Assembly (NCBI GenBank): GCA_014728295.1
Contig: WJLW01000075.1
Span: 1 to 64,000 of the forward strand
Origin: Chitinivibrionales bacterium
GTDB taxonomy: Bacteria > Fibrobacterota > Chitinivibrionia > Chitinivibrionales > WJKA01
Length of the DNA stretch: 64,000 nucleotides
Reading direction: 5' to 3'
Part shown: piece by piece, positions 29,006-37,625 of the stretch
How the letters are laid out: every line of letters begins with the position of its first letter
How positions within the stretch are numbered: position 1 is the stretch's first letter
The notes under the pieces: model-generated
Seen by the model: only the letters and a program-made list of their open reading frames with translations
Databases searched by the model: none
What the model was told of the DNA's origin: nothing
Position numbers and translations under genes: made by a program

Positions 29006-30322
29006 TTAGAGCAGATTTGCCGCCAATTCCGATAATTGTGATCGTTCGCCTTTAGTCAAGGTGATATGCGCGGCTATTGATTGACTTTTGAATCGCTCCA
29101 CCACAAATGTCAGGCCATTGCTTGACGAATCGATATACGGATTGTCAATCTGATACGGATCGCCGGTAATTACAATTTTAGTACCGTCGCCAACGCGGGT
29201 GATAATCGTCTTGAGTTCATGCGGGGTCAGGTTCTGCGCTTCGTCAACAATAAGGTATTGATTGTGAATGGAGCGCCCGCGGATATAGGTCAACGGCTCG
29301 ATGATGAGTATGCCCATGTCAATCAATTCCCGGAAGCCCTTGAGATGACGGCGGGTCTGACTCTCGGCGCGCATGAGAAACTCGACATTATCGGCAATCG
29401 GGTACATCCAGGGGAAGAGTTTCTGCTCGACTCCGCCGGGCAAATAACCAATATCCTTGCCCATGGGCTGTGTCGGCCGGGAGACCAGAATGCGGCTGAA
29501 TGTATTCTCATCCACCGTCTTATACAGACTGGCGGCAACGGCAAGCAGTGTTTTGCCCGTACCGGCCTTCCCCACCAGTGTCAACATTTGAATGCTGTCG
29601 TTAAGCAGGGCGTCCATGGCAAAAATCTGCTCCTGATTGCGCGGCCGAATTCTCCACACATTACCGTTGCATTCGGATTTGACGCCCACGAGACAGTTCA
29701 AAGCCTTGTCAAAACGACAGTAGCCTTTACGATCCGGATTGTGTATGTCAATTAACTGCACATATTCATTGGGATAGAATTGAAAATCCCCGGGAACCGC
29801 AACGAGTTCCTCTTCCTTGAGCCTGGAAATGAGCCCGGGCTCGACTTGTGCCGTGCGATAACCGGAGTAGAGCTCTTCGATATCAACCTTATCCGACTCA
29901 TAATCCTGCGCCTCCAGACCGAGTGCATCGGCTTTTATGCGCAGGTTGATATCTTTCGTAACCAGGATGGTCGGCTTTGACGTATCATTATTCTTAATGT
30001 CGAGGGCAATGGACAAAATGTGATTGTGCTTGTCGCGCAAATCCAGGTGATAGCGCGGTCGCGTGTCGGGATTGCCAACCGATACATACAGCCTGCCGCC
30101 GTTTTTGAGCGGAACTCCCCGGGCAACAGAACCATTTTTGCGACAGGAATCCAGCGAACGCGATGTATGGCGTGCATTACGGCCGCGCTCAGACAGCTCC
30201 TTTTTGAACTGGTCGACATCCTCGATCACATTGATCGGAATATAGACGTTATTGTCCTCGAATGCAGTGAGAGCATTGGCATCGTACAACAAGACAGTGG
30301 TATCCAGAATGTAATTCTTCAT
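29006..30322 (-). CDS. PIN-PhoH (YlaK-type) ATPase-nuclease protein
   Basis: A 438-residue fusion. The N-terminal PIN domain (about 1-140) begins KNYILDTTVLLYDANAL with the conserved acidic residues (LDT, SIALDI, DINLR), so it could be an RNase. The C-terminal PhoH domain (about 235-430) is an ATPase with Walker A LVGKAGTGKTLLA and Walker B LIVDEAQN, plus RVGDGTKIVITGDP. This PIN-PhoH arrangement is the standard YlaK/PhoH2 type, linked to RNA unwinding and cleavage. It stands alone, convergent with the exported-protein gene and about 88 bp downstream of the methyltransferase gene. Confidence 0.92.
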   Translation of the reverse strand: MKNYILDTTVLLYDANALTAFEDNNVYIPINVIEDVDQFKKELSERGRNARHTSRSLDSCRKNGSVARGVPLKNGGRLYVSVGNPDTRPRYHLDLRDKHNHILSIALDIKNNDTSKPTILVTKDINLRIKADALGLEAQDYESDKVDIEELYSGYRTAQVEPGLISRLKEEELVAVPGDFQFYPNEYVQLIDIHNPDRKGYCRFDKALNCLVGVKSECNGNVWRIRPRNQEQIFAMDALLNDSIQMLTLVGKAGTGKTLLAVAASLYKTVDENTFSRILVSRPTQPMGKDIGYLPGGVEQKLFPWMYPIADNVEFLMRAESQTRRHLKGFRELIDMGILIIEPLTYIRGRSIHNQYLIVDEAQNLTPHELKTIITRVGDGTKIVITGDPYQIDNPYIDSSSNGLTFVVERFKSQSIAAHITLTKGERSQLSELAANLL

Positions 30323-30409
30323 ACTATTTGTTTTTTCCGTCTATTTAACATTAAAGCGTGATTGAAAAATAATCCATCTCCAGACGCTCATTCACACACA
30401 TCTCCCCGA

Positions 30410-30931
30410 TCATGGGAGAAGGAGATTGCGCTCATTAAAACGCACTCCTTCGTTTTCGAGCAATCTGCGTTTCACGGCAACTGACCACCCCTGCGTTTTG
30501 CCCATGAAACCGCCGATTCGGCCCGAGCTGCTTACGACCCGGTGACAGGGAATCACCAGTGGAAGATCATTGCTTCGCATGACAGATGCTACGGCCCGCA
30601 CGGCTTCGGGATTATCGATGTGCGCGGCCAGCTTTTTATAGGATACGGTATGTCCCCACGGAATTGAGCGCACTCTGTCGATGACCATTTTGCGAAATGC
30701 CGTGTACGAATCGGTTTCCGGGACAATTCCGCGCAGTGCGTTTTTATCTCCATCCAGAAAGGCCCAAAACGCTGCGGCAATTGCTTGTTGCGATTTTGTC
30801 GCGGCCGTATGCCGATGCCGGGGCGCTTTTTCCATGAATTCGACACATTGTACACACTGCATTGCGCACTGGTCCTGCACGGTCAGTGACAGACAGACCA
30901 GCGGGTGGGAAACGATGAGTTTTATTGACAT
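30410..30931 (-). CDS. ogt: Methylated-DNA-protein-cysteine methyltransferase
   Basis: A suicide DNA-repair protein that removes alkyl groups from O6-alkylguanine onto its own cysteine. The active site is seen as VIPCHRVV, followed by GRIGGF. The recognition helix region (GHTVSYKKLAAHIDNPEAVRAVASVM) is normal. From the preferred start it is 173 residues, a typical Ogt/MGMT length. The open frame extends eleven codons further, but ATG at 30931 has AAAGG seven bases upstream. It is divergent from uvrB across 59 bp, pairing two DNA-repair genes. No LexA-like box was noticed between them. Confidence 0.92.
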   Translation of the reverse strand: MSIKLIVSHPLVCLSLTVQDQCAMQCVQCVEFMEKAPRHRHTAATKSQQAIAAAFWAFLDGDKNALRGIVPETDSYTAFRKMVIDRVRSIPWGHTVSYKKLAAHIDNPEAVRAVASVMRSNDLPLVIPCHRVVSSSGRIGGFMGKTQGWSVAVKRRLLENEGVRFNERNLLLP

Positions 30932-30990
30932 AGTGCAGCCTTTCACTAACTTCGAATGCGGCATAATGATTAATGTATCTTTAAAATACG

Positions 30991-32979
30991 ATGAACTTCA
31001 AACTGGAATCAGTCTACACCCCCACCGGTGATCAGCCGCAGGCGATCGACCAGCTAGTCGAGGGGATCGAACGTGGCGTCAAGCACCAGACGCTGCTGGG
31101 TGCAACAGGTACCGGCAAGACGTTTACCATGGCAAATGTCATCGAACGCGTGCAATTGCCGACCATCATCATTTCGCACAACAAAACCCTTGCAGCTCAG
31201 TTGTACCAGGAATTCAAGGAGTTCTTTCCGCATAATGCCGTCGAATATTTCGTCAGTTTTTATGATTATTACCAGCCGGAAGCCTATATTCCGTCAACCG
31301 ACACCTATATCGAAAAAACTTCGGAGATCAATCAGGAAATTGACCGGCTCAGGCTGAAGGCAACCAGTTCACTACTGTCCCGCAGGGACGTTTTGATCAT
31401 TGCCAGTGTCTCGTGCATCTATAACATCGGCTCCCCCGATTCCTACGCCGAAGCCAGCACCGAGATTGAAGTCGGCGCCGAATTTGACCGGAGGGATTTT
31501 TTAAAAAACCTGCTGGAAATGCGTTATGAACGCAATGACACGGCCTTCGAGCGCGGCAAGTACCGGGTGCGCGGGGATTGCATCGACGTCTTTCCCGCTT
31601 ATGAAGACACGGCGGTGCGCATTGAATTGTTTGGTGATATCGTTGACGGAATCAAGCAGATTCACCCGGTCGAGGGGAGGGTCATCACCAGCCTCGACGC
31701 CATAACGATCTTTCCCGCCAAGCATTTCGTTTCAACCCGCGTATCAATGGAAAGCGCTTTGCTGCAGATTCAGCGCGAGATGGAAGAGCAGCTCGCGCGA
31801 TTTCGTACCGAACAAAAATTGCTGGAAGCTCAACGACTGGAACAGCGAACGCTCTATGACATCGAGATGCTGCGGGAAACCGGCTACATCAACGGCATTG
31901 AGAATTACTCACGCATTATTGACGGCCGCGAGCCCGGCAGCCGGCCGCATACCCTGATGGAGTTTTTTGCACGCCCCTTCCTGACGATCATAGACGAATC
32001 GCACGCCAGCATTCCCCAGATCGGCGGCATGTACAATGGTGATCGCGCCCGTAAGGAGACGCTGGTGAACCATGGATTCCGCATTCCCTGTGCGCTGGAC
32101 AACCGGCCGCTGCAATTTCGTGAATTCGAAGAAATGGTTGATTTTGCGATCTACTCCTCAGCAACGCCTGCGGATTATGAAGTTGGCAAAAGTGAAGGCA
32201 TTGTCGTGGAGCAAATCATTCGGCCCACCGGTCTGGTGGATCCGCCCATCGAAATTAAACCGGCCGGTCATCAGGTGGATGATTTAATTGGCGAATTACG
32301 AACAACGGTGGCCAAAAAGCATCGCGCACTGGTCACCACCCTCACCAAGCGCATGTCTGAAGATCTGAGCGAATACCTTGAGACGCTTGACTTCCGGGTC
32401 AAGTACCTGCACTCCGAAATTGACACACTGGAGCGTTCCGAGATTCTACGCAATTTGCGCGAAGGTGAATTCGACGTTTTGGTCGGCATCAATCTGCTGC
32501 GTGAAGGCCTCGATCTGCCGGAAGTAGCGCTCGTGGCGATTCTGGATGCCGATAAAGAGGGCTTTCTGCGCTCGACCCGCTCACTTATTCAAATCGCCGG
32601 ACGGGCGGCGCGCAATGTCGAAGGTCGCATCATCCTGTATGCCGATGAAATCACCAAGTCAATCAAGCAGACAATCGCAGAGAGCGAACGCCGGCGGGCC
32701 AGGCAGCTTGCATATAACCAAGAGCATAACATCACCCCCGCAACCGTCAAGCGATCGATCAAGGGACCGCTTTCTCTTTTCATGAAGGAAGACATCGATG
32801 CCTCGGCACTGGTTGTAGAGGAAGAAGCCCCGCATTACGGCTCACCGCAGGACAGCGAGCGCATCAAACGCGAAATCGTCGAATATGAAGAGCGCATGCG
32901 CGAAGCTGCCGCGAATCTTGAATTCGAGAAAGCAGCAAAATATCGTGATCACATCAAAAAATTGAAAGGCGGCCCATGA
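30991..32979 (+). CDS. uvrB: UvrABC excision nuclease subunit B
   Basis: Damage-verifying helicase of nucleotide excision repair, 662 residues, the usual length. Visible features are Walker A GATGTGKTFTMANV near residue 40, the damage-probing beta-hairpin YDYYQPEAY near 92-105, helicase motifs (IDESHASIPQ, SATPADYE, LVGINLLREGLDLPEV, IQIAGRAARN) and a C-terminal UVR motif (EAAANLEFEKAAKYRDHI) that contacts UvrC. The 3' end overlaps the next gene by four bases (ATGA), coupling it to a HEAT-repeat protein. uvrA and uvrC are not in the window. Confidence 0.97.
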   Translation: MNFKLESVYTPTGDQPQAIDQLVEGIERGVKHQTLLGATGTGKTFTMANVIERVQLPTIIISHNKTLAAQLYQEFKEFFPHNAVEYFVSFYDYYQPEAYIPSTDTYIEKTSEINQEIDRLRLKATSSLLSRRDVLIIASVSCIYNIGSPDSYAEASTEIEVGAEFDRRDFLKNLLEMRYERNDTAFERGKYRVRGDCIDVFPAYEDTAVRIELFGDIVDGIKQIHPVEGRVITSLDAITIFPAKHFVSTRVSMESALLQIQREMEEQLARFRTEQKLLEAQRLEQRTLYDIEMLRETGYINGIENYSRIIDGREPGSRPHTLMEFFARPFLTIIDESHASIPQIGGMYNGDRARKETLVNHGFRIPCALDNRPLQFREFEEMVDFAIYSSATPADYEVGKSEGIVVEQIIRPTGLVDPPIEIKPAGHQVDDLIGELRTTVAKKHRALVTTLTKRMSEDLSEYLETLDFRVKYLHSEIDTLERSEILRNLREGEFDVLVGINLLREGLDLPEVALVAILDADKEGFLRSTRSLIQIAGRAARNVEGRIILYADEITKSIKQTIAESERRRARQLAYNQEHNITPATVKRSIKGPLSLFMKEDIDASALVVEEEAPHYGSPQDSERIKREIVEYEERMREAAANLEFEKAAKYRDHIKKLKGGP

Positions 32980-33857
32980 ACCTGGCTATGGCGCGGGAAT
33001 CTCTGGAATCCTCCGATTCGGCAACGGTCATAGCAGCGTTGACGGTCATCAGCAAGAGCGGTCAACTCAACGAATTGCAATCGATTCTCCCGCTGGTTAA
33101 AAGCGCCGGCGCCGACCTTAAAAAAGCGGCCATCAATGCGGCATGCAAAATAATACGCGATAATCTGGTAACCCGCTACAACGAGCTTGAAAGTGGTGTC
33201 CGTGAAAAACTAGGGACGATCATGGCATCAATATCTCCTACCATTGTCGACGAACTCTCCCGTGATCTCTACAGTGAAGACGAAGCGTTGCGTCTGAGAA
33301 CGGTGCAAATCATGGGCCTGCTCAAGAAAAATCCACGTGTCAAGGATGTCGTGGCCGGCCTGGTACCGCATCGCGACGAACGTATCCGGGCCACTGCGGT
33401 GAGCGTACTGGGAAAAGTTGTCGGTCCGCAGGATACCAATCTTATTCTGCAACTCATGAGCGATAAAGACAAACGCGTCCGTGCCAATACCATCGAAGCA
33501 CTGGAAAGTCTGGGCAATCCCCGCCTGACATCCGTCATCATGCGCTTCAAGAAAGACCCCAGCAACCGCATACGAGGCAATGTACTCAAAGCGCTGTTCA
33601 ACCTCGGGCACACGGACATCGACAACGATTTGCTCGATATGATCAAAAATACCGACAATTTCATGAAAGCATCCGCCTTCTGGGTCGTCTCGCAGATTGG
33701 CATTCGCAACAGGGAAATCGCCGATTCAGCCGGATTTTACCTGCTCTCCGATAATGAAATGGTCGCCAATAACGCGCACAAAGCCCTCACCGGCGTCAAT
33801 GATCCCCGAGCCCAAGGCTATCTGAATTACCTATCCGATTTAAAAACAGCAAGTTAG
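32976..33857 (+). CDS. HEAT-repeat protein coupled to uvrB
   Basis: A 293-residue all-helical protein composed of HEAT/PBS-lyase-like repeats, for example IRATAVSVLGKV, VRANTIEALESLG and IRGNVLKALFNLG at spacings of about 31-38 residues. There is no signal peptide or membrane segment, so it is cytoplasmic. Such repeats give protein or nucleic-acid binding scaffolds; no enzymatic motif is visible. ATG overlaps the uvrB stop by four bases, implying translational coupling and perhaps a functional tie to repair, which is inference. Confidence 0.85.
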   Translation: MNLAMARESLESSDSATVIAALTVISKSGQLNELQSILPLVKSAGADLKKAAINAACKIIRDNLVTRYNELESGVREKLGTIMASISPTIVDELSRDLYSEDEALRLRTVQIMGLLKKNPRVKDVVAGLVPHRDERIRATAVSVLGKVVGPQDTNLILQLMSDKDKRVRANTIEALESLGNPRLTSVIMRFKKDPSNRIRGNVLKALFNLGHTDIDNDLLDMIKNTDNFMKASAFWVVSQIGIRNREIADSAGFYLLSDNEMVANNAHKALTGVNDPRAQGYLNYLSDLKTAS

Positions 33858-34056
33858 GCCCAAATACTCTGCATTTTCTGCTATAGCTGAGTTGCCACAA
33901 AAATTAAAGCCCCCCCCGCACCTTGCCGATAAATACTAATGAAAGCAATCCCCTCCTCCAAGGATGGAGATGCTCAAACGGGGGAATCCAGGGACGGAAT
34001 GGTTACCAGGGACGGTAAGTTTCCCCACTTTATGGATTTTCAATTGCGAGGTTTTT

Positions 34057-34374
34057 ATGTCACCAATCGGACCACTCTCTCAGGGCTATCCGCTCAAGGC
34101 ATACGCCTCGGTTGCTGCTCAGGGAAACCGAACAGTGTCCGAAACCCAAAAAAGCGGGACGAAAAAAGAATCGGTTGAATTTTCCGCTTCATCACGTGAC
34201 CTTCAAATTGTCTATGATAAATTAAATGAAGCGGCAGATATGCGCATCCCGATCGTCAAGGAGATCCAAGAACGCATAAAAAACAACGACTACCCGCTGG
34301 AAAACAGGTTGAACAAAGCTCTGGAAATAATGTACGACAAGAGTATTTTGGTACCCGCCTACGTATCGAAATAA
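34057..34374 (+). CDS. FlgM-like anti-sigma factor candidate
   Basis: A 105-residue protein. The N-terminal half (about 1-45) is Gly/Ser/Thr-rich and likely disordered. The C-terminal half reads VEFSASSRDLQIVYDKL, then ADMRIPIVKEIQERIKNNDY, then LENRLNKALEIM. The spacing D-x-R-x-x-x-V-x-x-I-x-x-x-I-x-x-x-x-Y is the signature of FlgM, which binds the flagellar sigma factor FliA until it is exported. No flagellar gene is in the window. An upstream reading frame exists to 33964, but ATG at 34057 has GAGG about six bases before it and is chosen. It is followed 10 bp later by a strong terminator. Alternative: an unrelated small regulator. Confidence 0.6.
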   Translation: MSPIGPLSQGYPLKAYASVAAQGNRTVSETQKSGTKKESVEFSASSRDLQIVYDKLNEAADMRIPIVKEIQERIKNNDYPLENRLNKALEIMYDKSILVPAYVSK

Positions 34375-34384
34375 ACGTGCCGAT

Positions 34385-34418
34385 AAAAAGCCTTTATCAT
34401 CGGTGATAAGGGCTTTTT
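34385..34418. terminator. Strong bidirectional hairpin terminator
   Basis: A 15-bp stem with one G-T wobble and a TCGG tetraloop, flanked by A5 on the left and T5 on the right, begins 11 bp after the FlgM-like stop. The A/T symmetry means it could act in both directions. It separates that gene from tRNA-Leu. Confidence 0.9.
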
Positions 34419-34492
34419 GCACTTGCACATGTACCCTTCCGAAACTCATTTTATAAACCCTTGCATTGACGGAAAATATTCCCGCTCTCCCC

Positions 34493-34577
34493 GCCCGGGT
34501 GGTGGAATTGGTAGACACTAGGGACTTAAAATCCCTTGCTACTTGGTAGCGTACGAGTTCGAGTCTCGTCCTGGGCA
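34493..34577 (+). tRNA. tRNA-Leu(UAA)
   Basis: An 85-base tRNA. A seven-pair acceptor stem (GCCCGGG with CCTGGGC, one G-T pair) is followed by a D-arm with GGTAGACAC and an anticodon arm AGGGA-CTTAAAA-TCCCT, giving anticodon TAA. A long variable arm (GCTACTTGGTAGC) marks class II, and the T-arm contains GTTCGAGTC. The discriminator base is A, as leucine tRNAs require. CCA is not encoded. It stands alone between the FlgM-like gene and the decayed gene. Confidence 0.97.
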
Positions 34578-34681
34578 TTAAAAAAGCTTTGCTTTGCGGG
34601 GCCTTTTGCAGTGGTCTATTCAATGAGCTCAGTTTTCTTTAACTCAACCTTTGCTGCGGTAAACAGTATTTATTACCCCTG

Positions 34682-35471
34682 CTAGTTGGCACGAAACGGA
34701 AAAACATTATCGGCATAAAACTTCTTATAATTCACCACTGATGATACAAGGGGTTGCATAGATTTGTCTCGTTCAACCATCACCTGTACTTTTTGATTAA
34801 CATCATCGGTTTTCCCTGCGTTACTTGCTGCTTGAAGAACATAATCATAGCATTTTCGAACATCAGAGTATTCTGGTTCGTAACCGTAACCATCAGCATA
34901 TTTTTGTAACGCCATAAGACCGAATTTCAGGGAAAGGTCAGAACTTTTTTCAATATAATCTTTACAGGCAGTGGTTAAGGTCTTCGGTTCGACATCATAT
35001 TTTTTCAGCAATTTCTATGGCAAGCTCAATCATGCCAATTTTACGAGCAGCAGCAAAGTAGCGCCTTTCATTGCCGGGATCGGCCTCCAGTATACCATTC
35101 AGGATTCGTTGCGGTGATATCCTGGGGTACTTTTTTCTAATTGCCGATAACGTTGCCAATCCGATTGTTCGAAAAGGCAGCATTAAACCATACCGTTTAT
35201 ATGCTTCCTCGATTCTCCCTGCTTTAAACAGAATTTCTTTACCAAGATCTGCTGCTTGATAGGTGGAATTCGAATCGTACAGGTTATCATCAATCATTTG
35301 CAGCGCCCTGTCGACATCGCCCCTTGCTGCTATAATTTTTATTTCATATTGGCGATAATCAAACAGCATCCGCTCTCTTTGGCTTAAAATTTCAGTAATT
35401 TCATCATACCGACCTAATTCAAACAGGCAGGACAAATGCGGTTCTGCCCCTTTGAAATATAGCCCGGTGTG
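34682..35471 (-). pseudogene. Frameshifted, 5'-truncated helical-repeat gene
   Basis: Two overlapping minus-strand frames continue one another. The upstream frame (35471 down to 34995) encodes CLFELGRYDEITEIL and ends IELAIEIAEKI-stop. The downstream frame (35011 down to 34682) begins KKYDVEPKTL and ends NVFPFRAN. Removing one A from the A6 run at about 35005-35010 joins them as AEKYDVEPK. Both have TPR-like helical pairs (ALQMIDDNLYDS, EEAYKRYGLM). In the upstream frame a stop codon precedes HTGLYFKGAEPHLS with no good start, so the 5' end is also missing. The protein family is unrecognised. A sequencing error in the A-run would restore part of the gene but not its start. Confidence 0.6.
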
Positions 35472-35863
35472 TCAGATGAAAAAACATGTTGTGCTACAGG
35501 TAAAAAGTTGTCCGACCAGTAAGTCATTATCTCAGGTTCTGCGCAAAGATTAGTCCATTGTATAGTTTCGCATCGTCACCGCAATGACATTACAAGGGTC
35601 ATCCCCATGGAGGTATGGATCCAGGCGTATGTAAAGTGGATTCCCGACTGGACGGGAATGACACTATTAGATATTTCCGTCGTGCGGCATTGCAGGTGAT
35701 AATGATATTGCCCTGGCTCGCATAAAAAAAAGCATACCGGTCAGCCAGTATGCCAGATTTGCATGTCGATGCGGATTTCAGGTTTTTGAAACGGGTCGCC
35801 GCACCTCCGGTATCCATCAGTGCTGCGACCTCGATCCTGACCTGATTATTGATCCAGCACTGT
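35472..35863. other. Non-coding gap with repeat element
   Basis: About 390 bp between the decayed gene and the receiver operon end. It contains the 66-bp double-hairpin element (35598-35662). The remainder shows one minus-strand open stretch overlapping the end of the receiver gene with no start signal or recognisable product, so I call it non-coding. No promoter or terminator is clear apart from the hairpins of the repeat itself. Confidence 0.5.
35598..35662 (+). repeat. Dispersed double-hairpin repeat, copy 1
   Basis: A 65-bp copy of an element with ends GTCATCCCC and GGGAATGAC. It has a left imperfect hairpin and a right hairpin around ATTCCCG-N-CGGGAAT. It aligns almost end to end with the reverse complement of the copy at 47636-47701 and with the copy at 56087-56152. 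Confidence 0.8.
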
Positions 35864-36241
35864 CTATATTTCGCCAAGGACCTCAACAAAAGCGGAGGGA
35901 CTGACCGGCTTTTCGAATACTTTACGTACATTGGGAAACTCTTCGCCAGGAGCAAAGCTTTCGAGCAGGTGCTGCGGCTTGTGAATACCGGTGAGCAGCA
36001 TGACGGGAATCCCGGCAGTTTCGTCGGCATCACGCAACTTCTTGACCGTATCCAGTCCGGCACCGCTGTTTTCCATCATCACGTCGAGCAGGATCAGATC
36101 CGGCTTTACGTTCACGGCTTCGGTATAGCCCTGTTCGCCACTCTCGGCGGTGATCACCTCATAGTCGTTGCTTGTCAGCAGCTCTTTCAGCGAATCCCTG
36201 AATTCGGCGCTGTCGTCGATTATTAACGCTTTCTTACTCAT
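35864..36241 (-). CDS. Stand-alone receiver protein 3 of the redox operon
   Basis: A 125-residue single receiver (CheY-like) domain with no output domain. The acidic pocket is ALIIDDSAEF, the phospho-acceptor is LILLDVMMENS, Thr in VMLLTGI and Lys in VFEKPVSP. It is the last of three consecutive receiver genes, 16 bp downstream of the second, in the rex-kinase-NuoF-NuoE operon. A lone receiver can act as a phosphate shuttle or bind a partner protein directly. The three receivers share a design but differ enough in sequence to be separate products. The kinase at 39787-41736 is the obvious phosphodonor. Confidence 0.93.
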   Translation of the reverse strand: MSKKALIIDDSAEFRDSLKELLTSNDYEVITAESGEQGYTEAVNVKPDLILLDVMMENSGAGLDTVKKLRDADETAGIPVMLLTGIHKPQHLLESFAPGEEFPNVRKVFEKPVSPSAFVEVLGEI

Positions 36242-36257
36242 AGCAGTCCTCCTGGGA

Positions 36258-36668
36258 TTAAGGGTTGGTTTGCGATTGCTCCGTTAGCAGATTATGAACT
36301 TTCTCGATAAGCTTTTGGGGCTGGATCGGCTTTTCAATGACATCGGTCACCGGCAGATACTTTTCATGCGCTTCGAAGGAAAAGGGCAGATTCATCTCAC
36401 GGCTGATGCCGGTAATGAGCAGCACGGGTATCGTGGCAAGCTCTTTTCGGGATGCCAGAGCCTTGCTGACGTCAAAGCCTTCGGTGTTGTAGTCCATCAT
36501 TACGTCGAGGATGATGAGCGCGGGATGCATTTTCTCGACAAGTGCGAGACCTTCCTTGCCGTTGGGTGCATGCGCGGTGGCAAAATCTTCGTGCTCCAGA
36601 ATCTCCTGCATGCCGGCGGAAAACTCGGCATCATCATCGATAATGACGATCATTTTCTTATCTGACAT
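36258..36668 (-). CDS. Stand-alone receiver protein 2 of the redox operon
   Basis: A 136-residue single receiver domain: acidic pair in VIIDDDAEF, acceptor Asp in LIILDVMMDYNTEGFD, Thr in VLLITGI and Lys in VIEKPIQP. The phrase MMDYNTEGFDVSKAL closely parallels MMGYDTEGIDVARKL of the neighbouring receiver 1, so the two are likely duplicates. The open frame begins four codons earlier at 36680, but the internal ATG at 36668 has GGAG seven bases upstream and is preferred. Spacing to receivers 1 and 3 is about 14 and 16 bp. Confidence 0.93.
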   Translation of the reverse strand: MSDKKMIVIIDDDAEFSAGMQEILEHEDFATAHAPNGKEGLALVEKMHPALIILDVMMDYNTEGFDVSKALASRKELATIPVLLITGISREMNLPFSFEAHEKYLPVTDVIEKPIQPQKLIEKVHNLLTEQSQTNP

Positions 36669-36682
36669 GATATTCTCCATGG

Positions 36683-37078
36683 TTAAAGCCCGGGTTCGAG
36701 AAGCTTTTTTATTTCACCGATCAGCGTTTTCGGGTCGATCGGCTTTTCGTATACCCGCTCGACCGGCAGCCAGTCGGGATCGGGTTTGGGCATGGCTGAT
36801 AATTTTTTTTCACCGACGATGCCGCTGACCAGAATTACTTTGGTCTTTTTCAACTCCGGTTCGTTGTGCAATTTCCGGGCGACATCGATGCCTTCGGTAT
36901 CATACCCCATCATTATATCCAGAATAATCAGATCCGGAATCATCTTGCGGGCATGTTCGAGGCCGTTTGTACCGCCGAGCGCGTAGTCAACTTCATAGTC
37001 AAATGCTTCGAGCAGTTCCTGATTGGCATGAACGAAATCTTCGTCGTCATCGATAATCAAGATTTTTTTCAAAGCCAT
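36683..37078 (-). CDS. Stand-alone receiver protein 1 of the redox operon
   Basis: A 131-residue single receiver domain with no effector. It has ILIIDDDEDF, acceptor Asp in LIILDIMMGYDTEGID, Ser in VILVSGIVGEK and Lys in VYEKPIDP. A GGAGG sits ahead of its ATG. It begins five bp after the NuoE-like gene, so it is translated from the same message. The insertion after the acceptor Asp (YDTEGID) is shared with receiver 2. Confidence 0.93.
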   Translation of the reverse strand: MALKKILIIDDDEDFVHANQELLEAFDYEVDYALGGTNGLEHARKMIPDLIILDIMMGYDTEGIDVARKLHNEPELKKTKVILVSGIVGEKKLSAMPKPDPDWLPVERVYEKPIDPKTLIGEIKKLLEPGL

Positions 37079-37083
37079 GAGCG

Positions 37084-37602
37084 CTAACCTCCCTGGTAGC
37101 CGTATGTTGCAAGTATTTCTTCGACCTGCTCAAGCTTGACATTACCGTAGACTTCACCGTCAATGATAACCACTGGCGCAAGGGCACACATACCGACGCA
37201 TCGGGCCGCCTCCATTGAAAAGAGGCCGTCCGGGCCCACTTCGCCTTCTTTGATACCCAGCAACGTCTGAATCCGCCGGGCAATGTCGCTAGCACCCTTG
37301 ACATGACAGGCGGTACCCAGACATACCGAGACCGTATGCCTGCCTTTGGGCTCCAGCGTAAAATAATGATAAAACGTGGCTACCGACAAGATTTCGTTGA
37401 CCGTTATGTCGAACATGCGCGCCAGTGTGACCAGATGCGGCTTTTTGAGATATCCCTCTTCGGCCTGTAACCGGTGAAGAATGGGGATCAGGAAACTGCG
37501 CGGATGTTCACGCCCGAAACACTCTTCGGCAAATGCCTGCACGGCTGGCGGCAACGGTTCGGCAGGGAGTTTTTTTGCAGTATCGTTCGTTACGGTTTGC
37601 AT
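37084..37602 (-). CDS. NuoE/HydC-like [2Fe-2S] subunit of an NADH-dependent complex
   Basis: A 172-residue thioredoxin-like ferredoxin of the 24-kDa complex I / HydC / HndA family. The four cluster cysteines are seen as CLGTAC and CVGMC. The N-terminal four-helix region (LIPILHRLQAEEGYL, VNEILSVATFYHYFTL) is standard. In hydrogenases and complex I this subunit pairs with a NuoF-type FMN subunit, encoded 23 bp upstream here. AAGGAG precedes the ATG. No hydrogenase large subunit or NuoG-like catalytic partner is found in the window. Confidence 0.92.
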   Translation of the reverse strand: MQTVTNDTAKKLPAEPLPPAVQAFAEECFGREHPRSFLIPILHRLQAEEGYLKKPHLVTLARMFDITVNEILSVATFYHYFTLEPKGRHTVSVCLGTACHVKGASDIARRIQTLLGIKEGEVGPDGLFSMEAARCVGMCALAPVVIIDGEVYGNVKLEQVEEILATYGYQGG

Positions 37603-37625
37603 AGCTGCTCCTTATTGCAACAGGT

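Noticed and set aside
30932-30990. LexA/SOS box between the methyltransferase and uvrB genes.
   Set aside because: No GAAC-N4-GTTC or CTG-N10-CAG style palindrome was seen in this short gap.
33858-34056. Possible upstream extension of the FlgM-like gene to 33964.
   Set aside because: The added 31 residues match nothing in FlgM, whereas the internal ATG at 34057 has a ribosome-binding site.
34578-34681. A hairpin-like sequence after tRNA-Leu (AAAAGC...GCCTTTT).
   Set aside because: Pairing has several mismatches, so it does not meet the standard for a terminator.
35599-36063. A minus-strand 154-codon frame overlapping the end of receiver 3 and the repeat.
   Set aside because: More than a third of it overlaps the receiver gene in another frame and it runs through the dispersed repeat, so it is a chance open frame.
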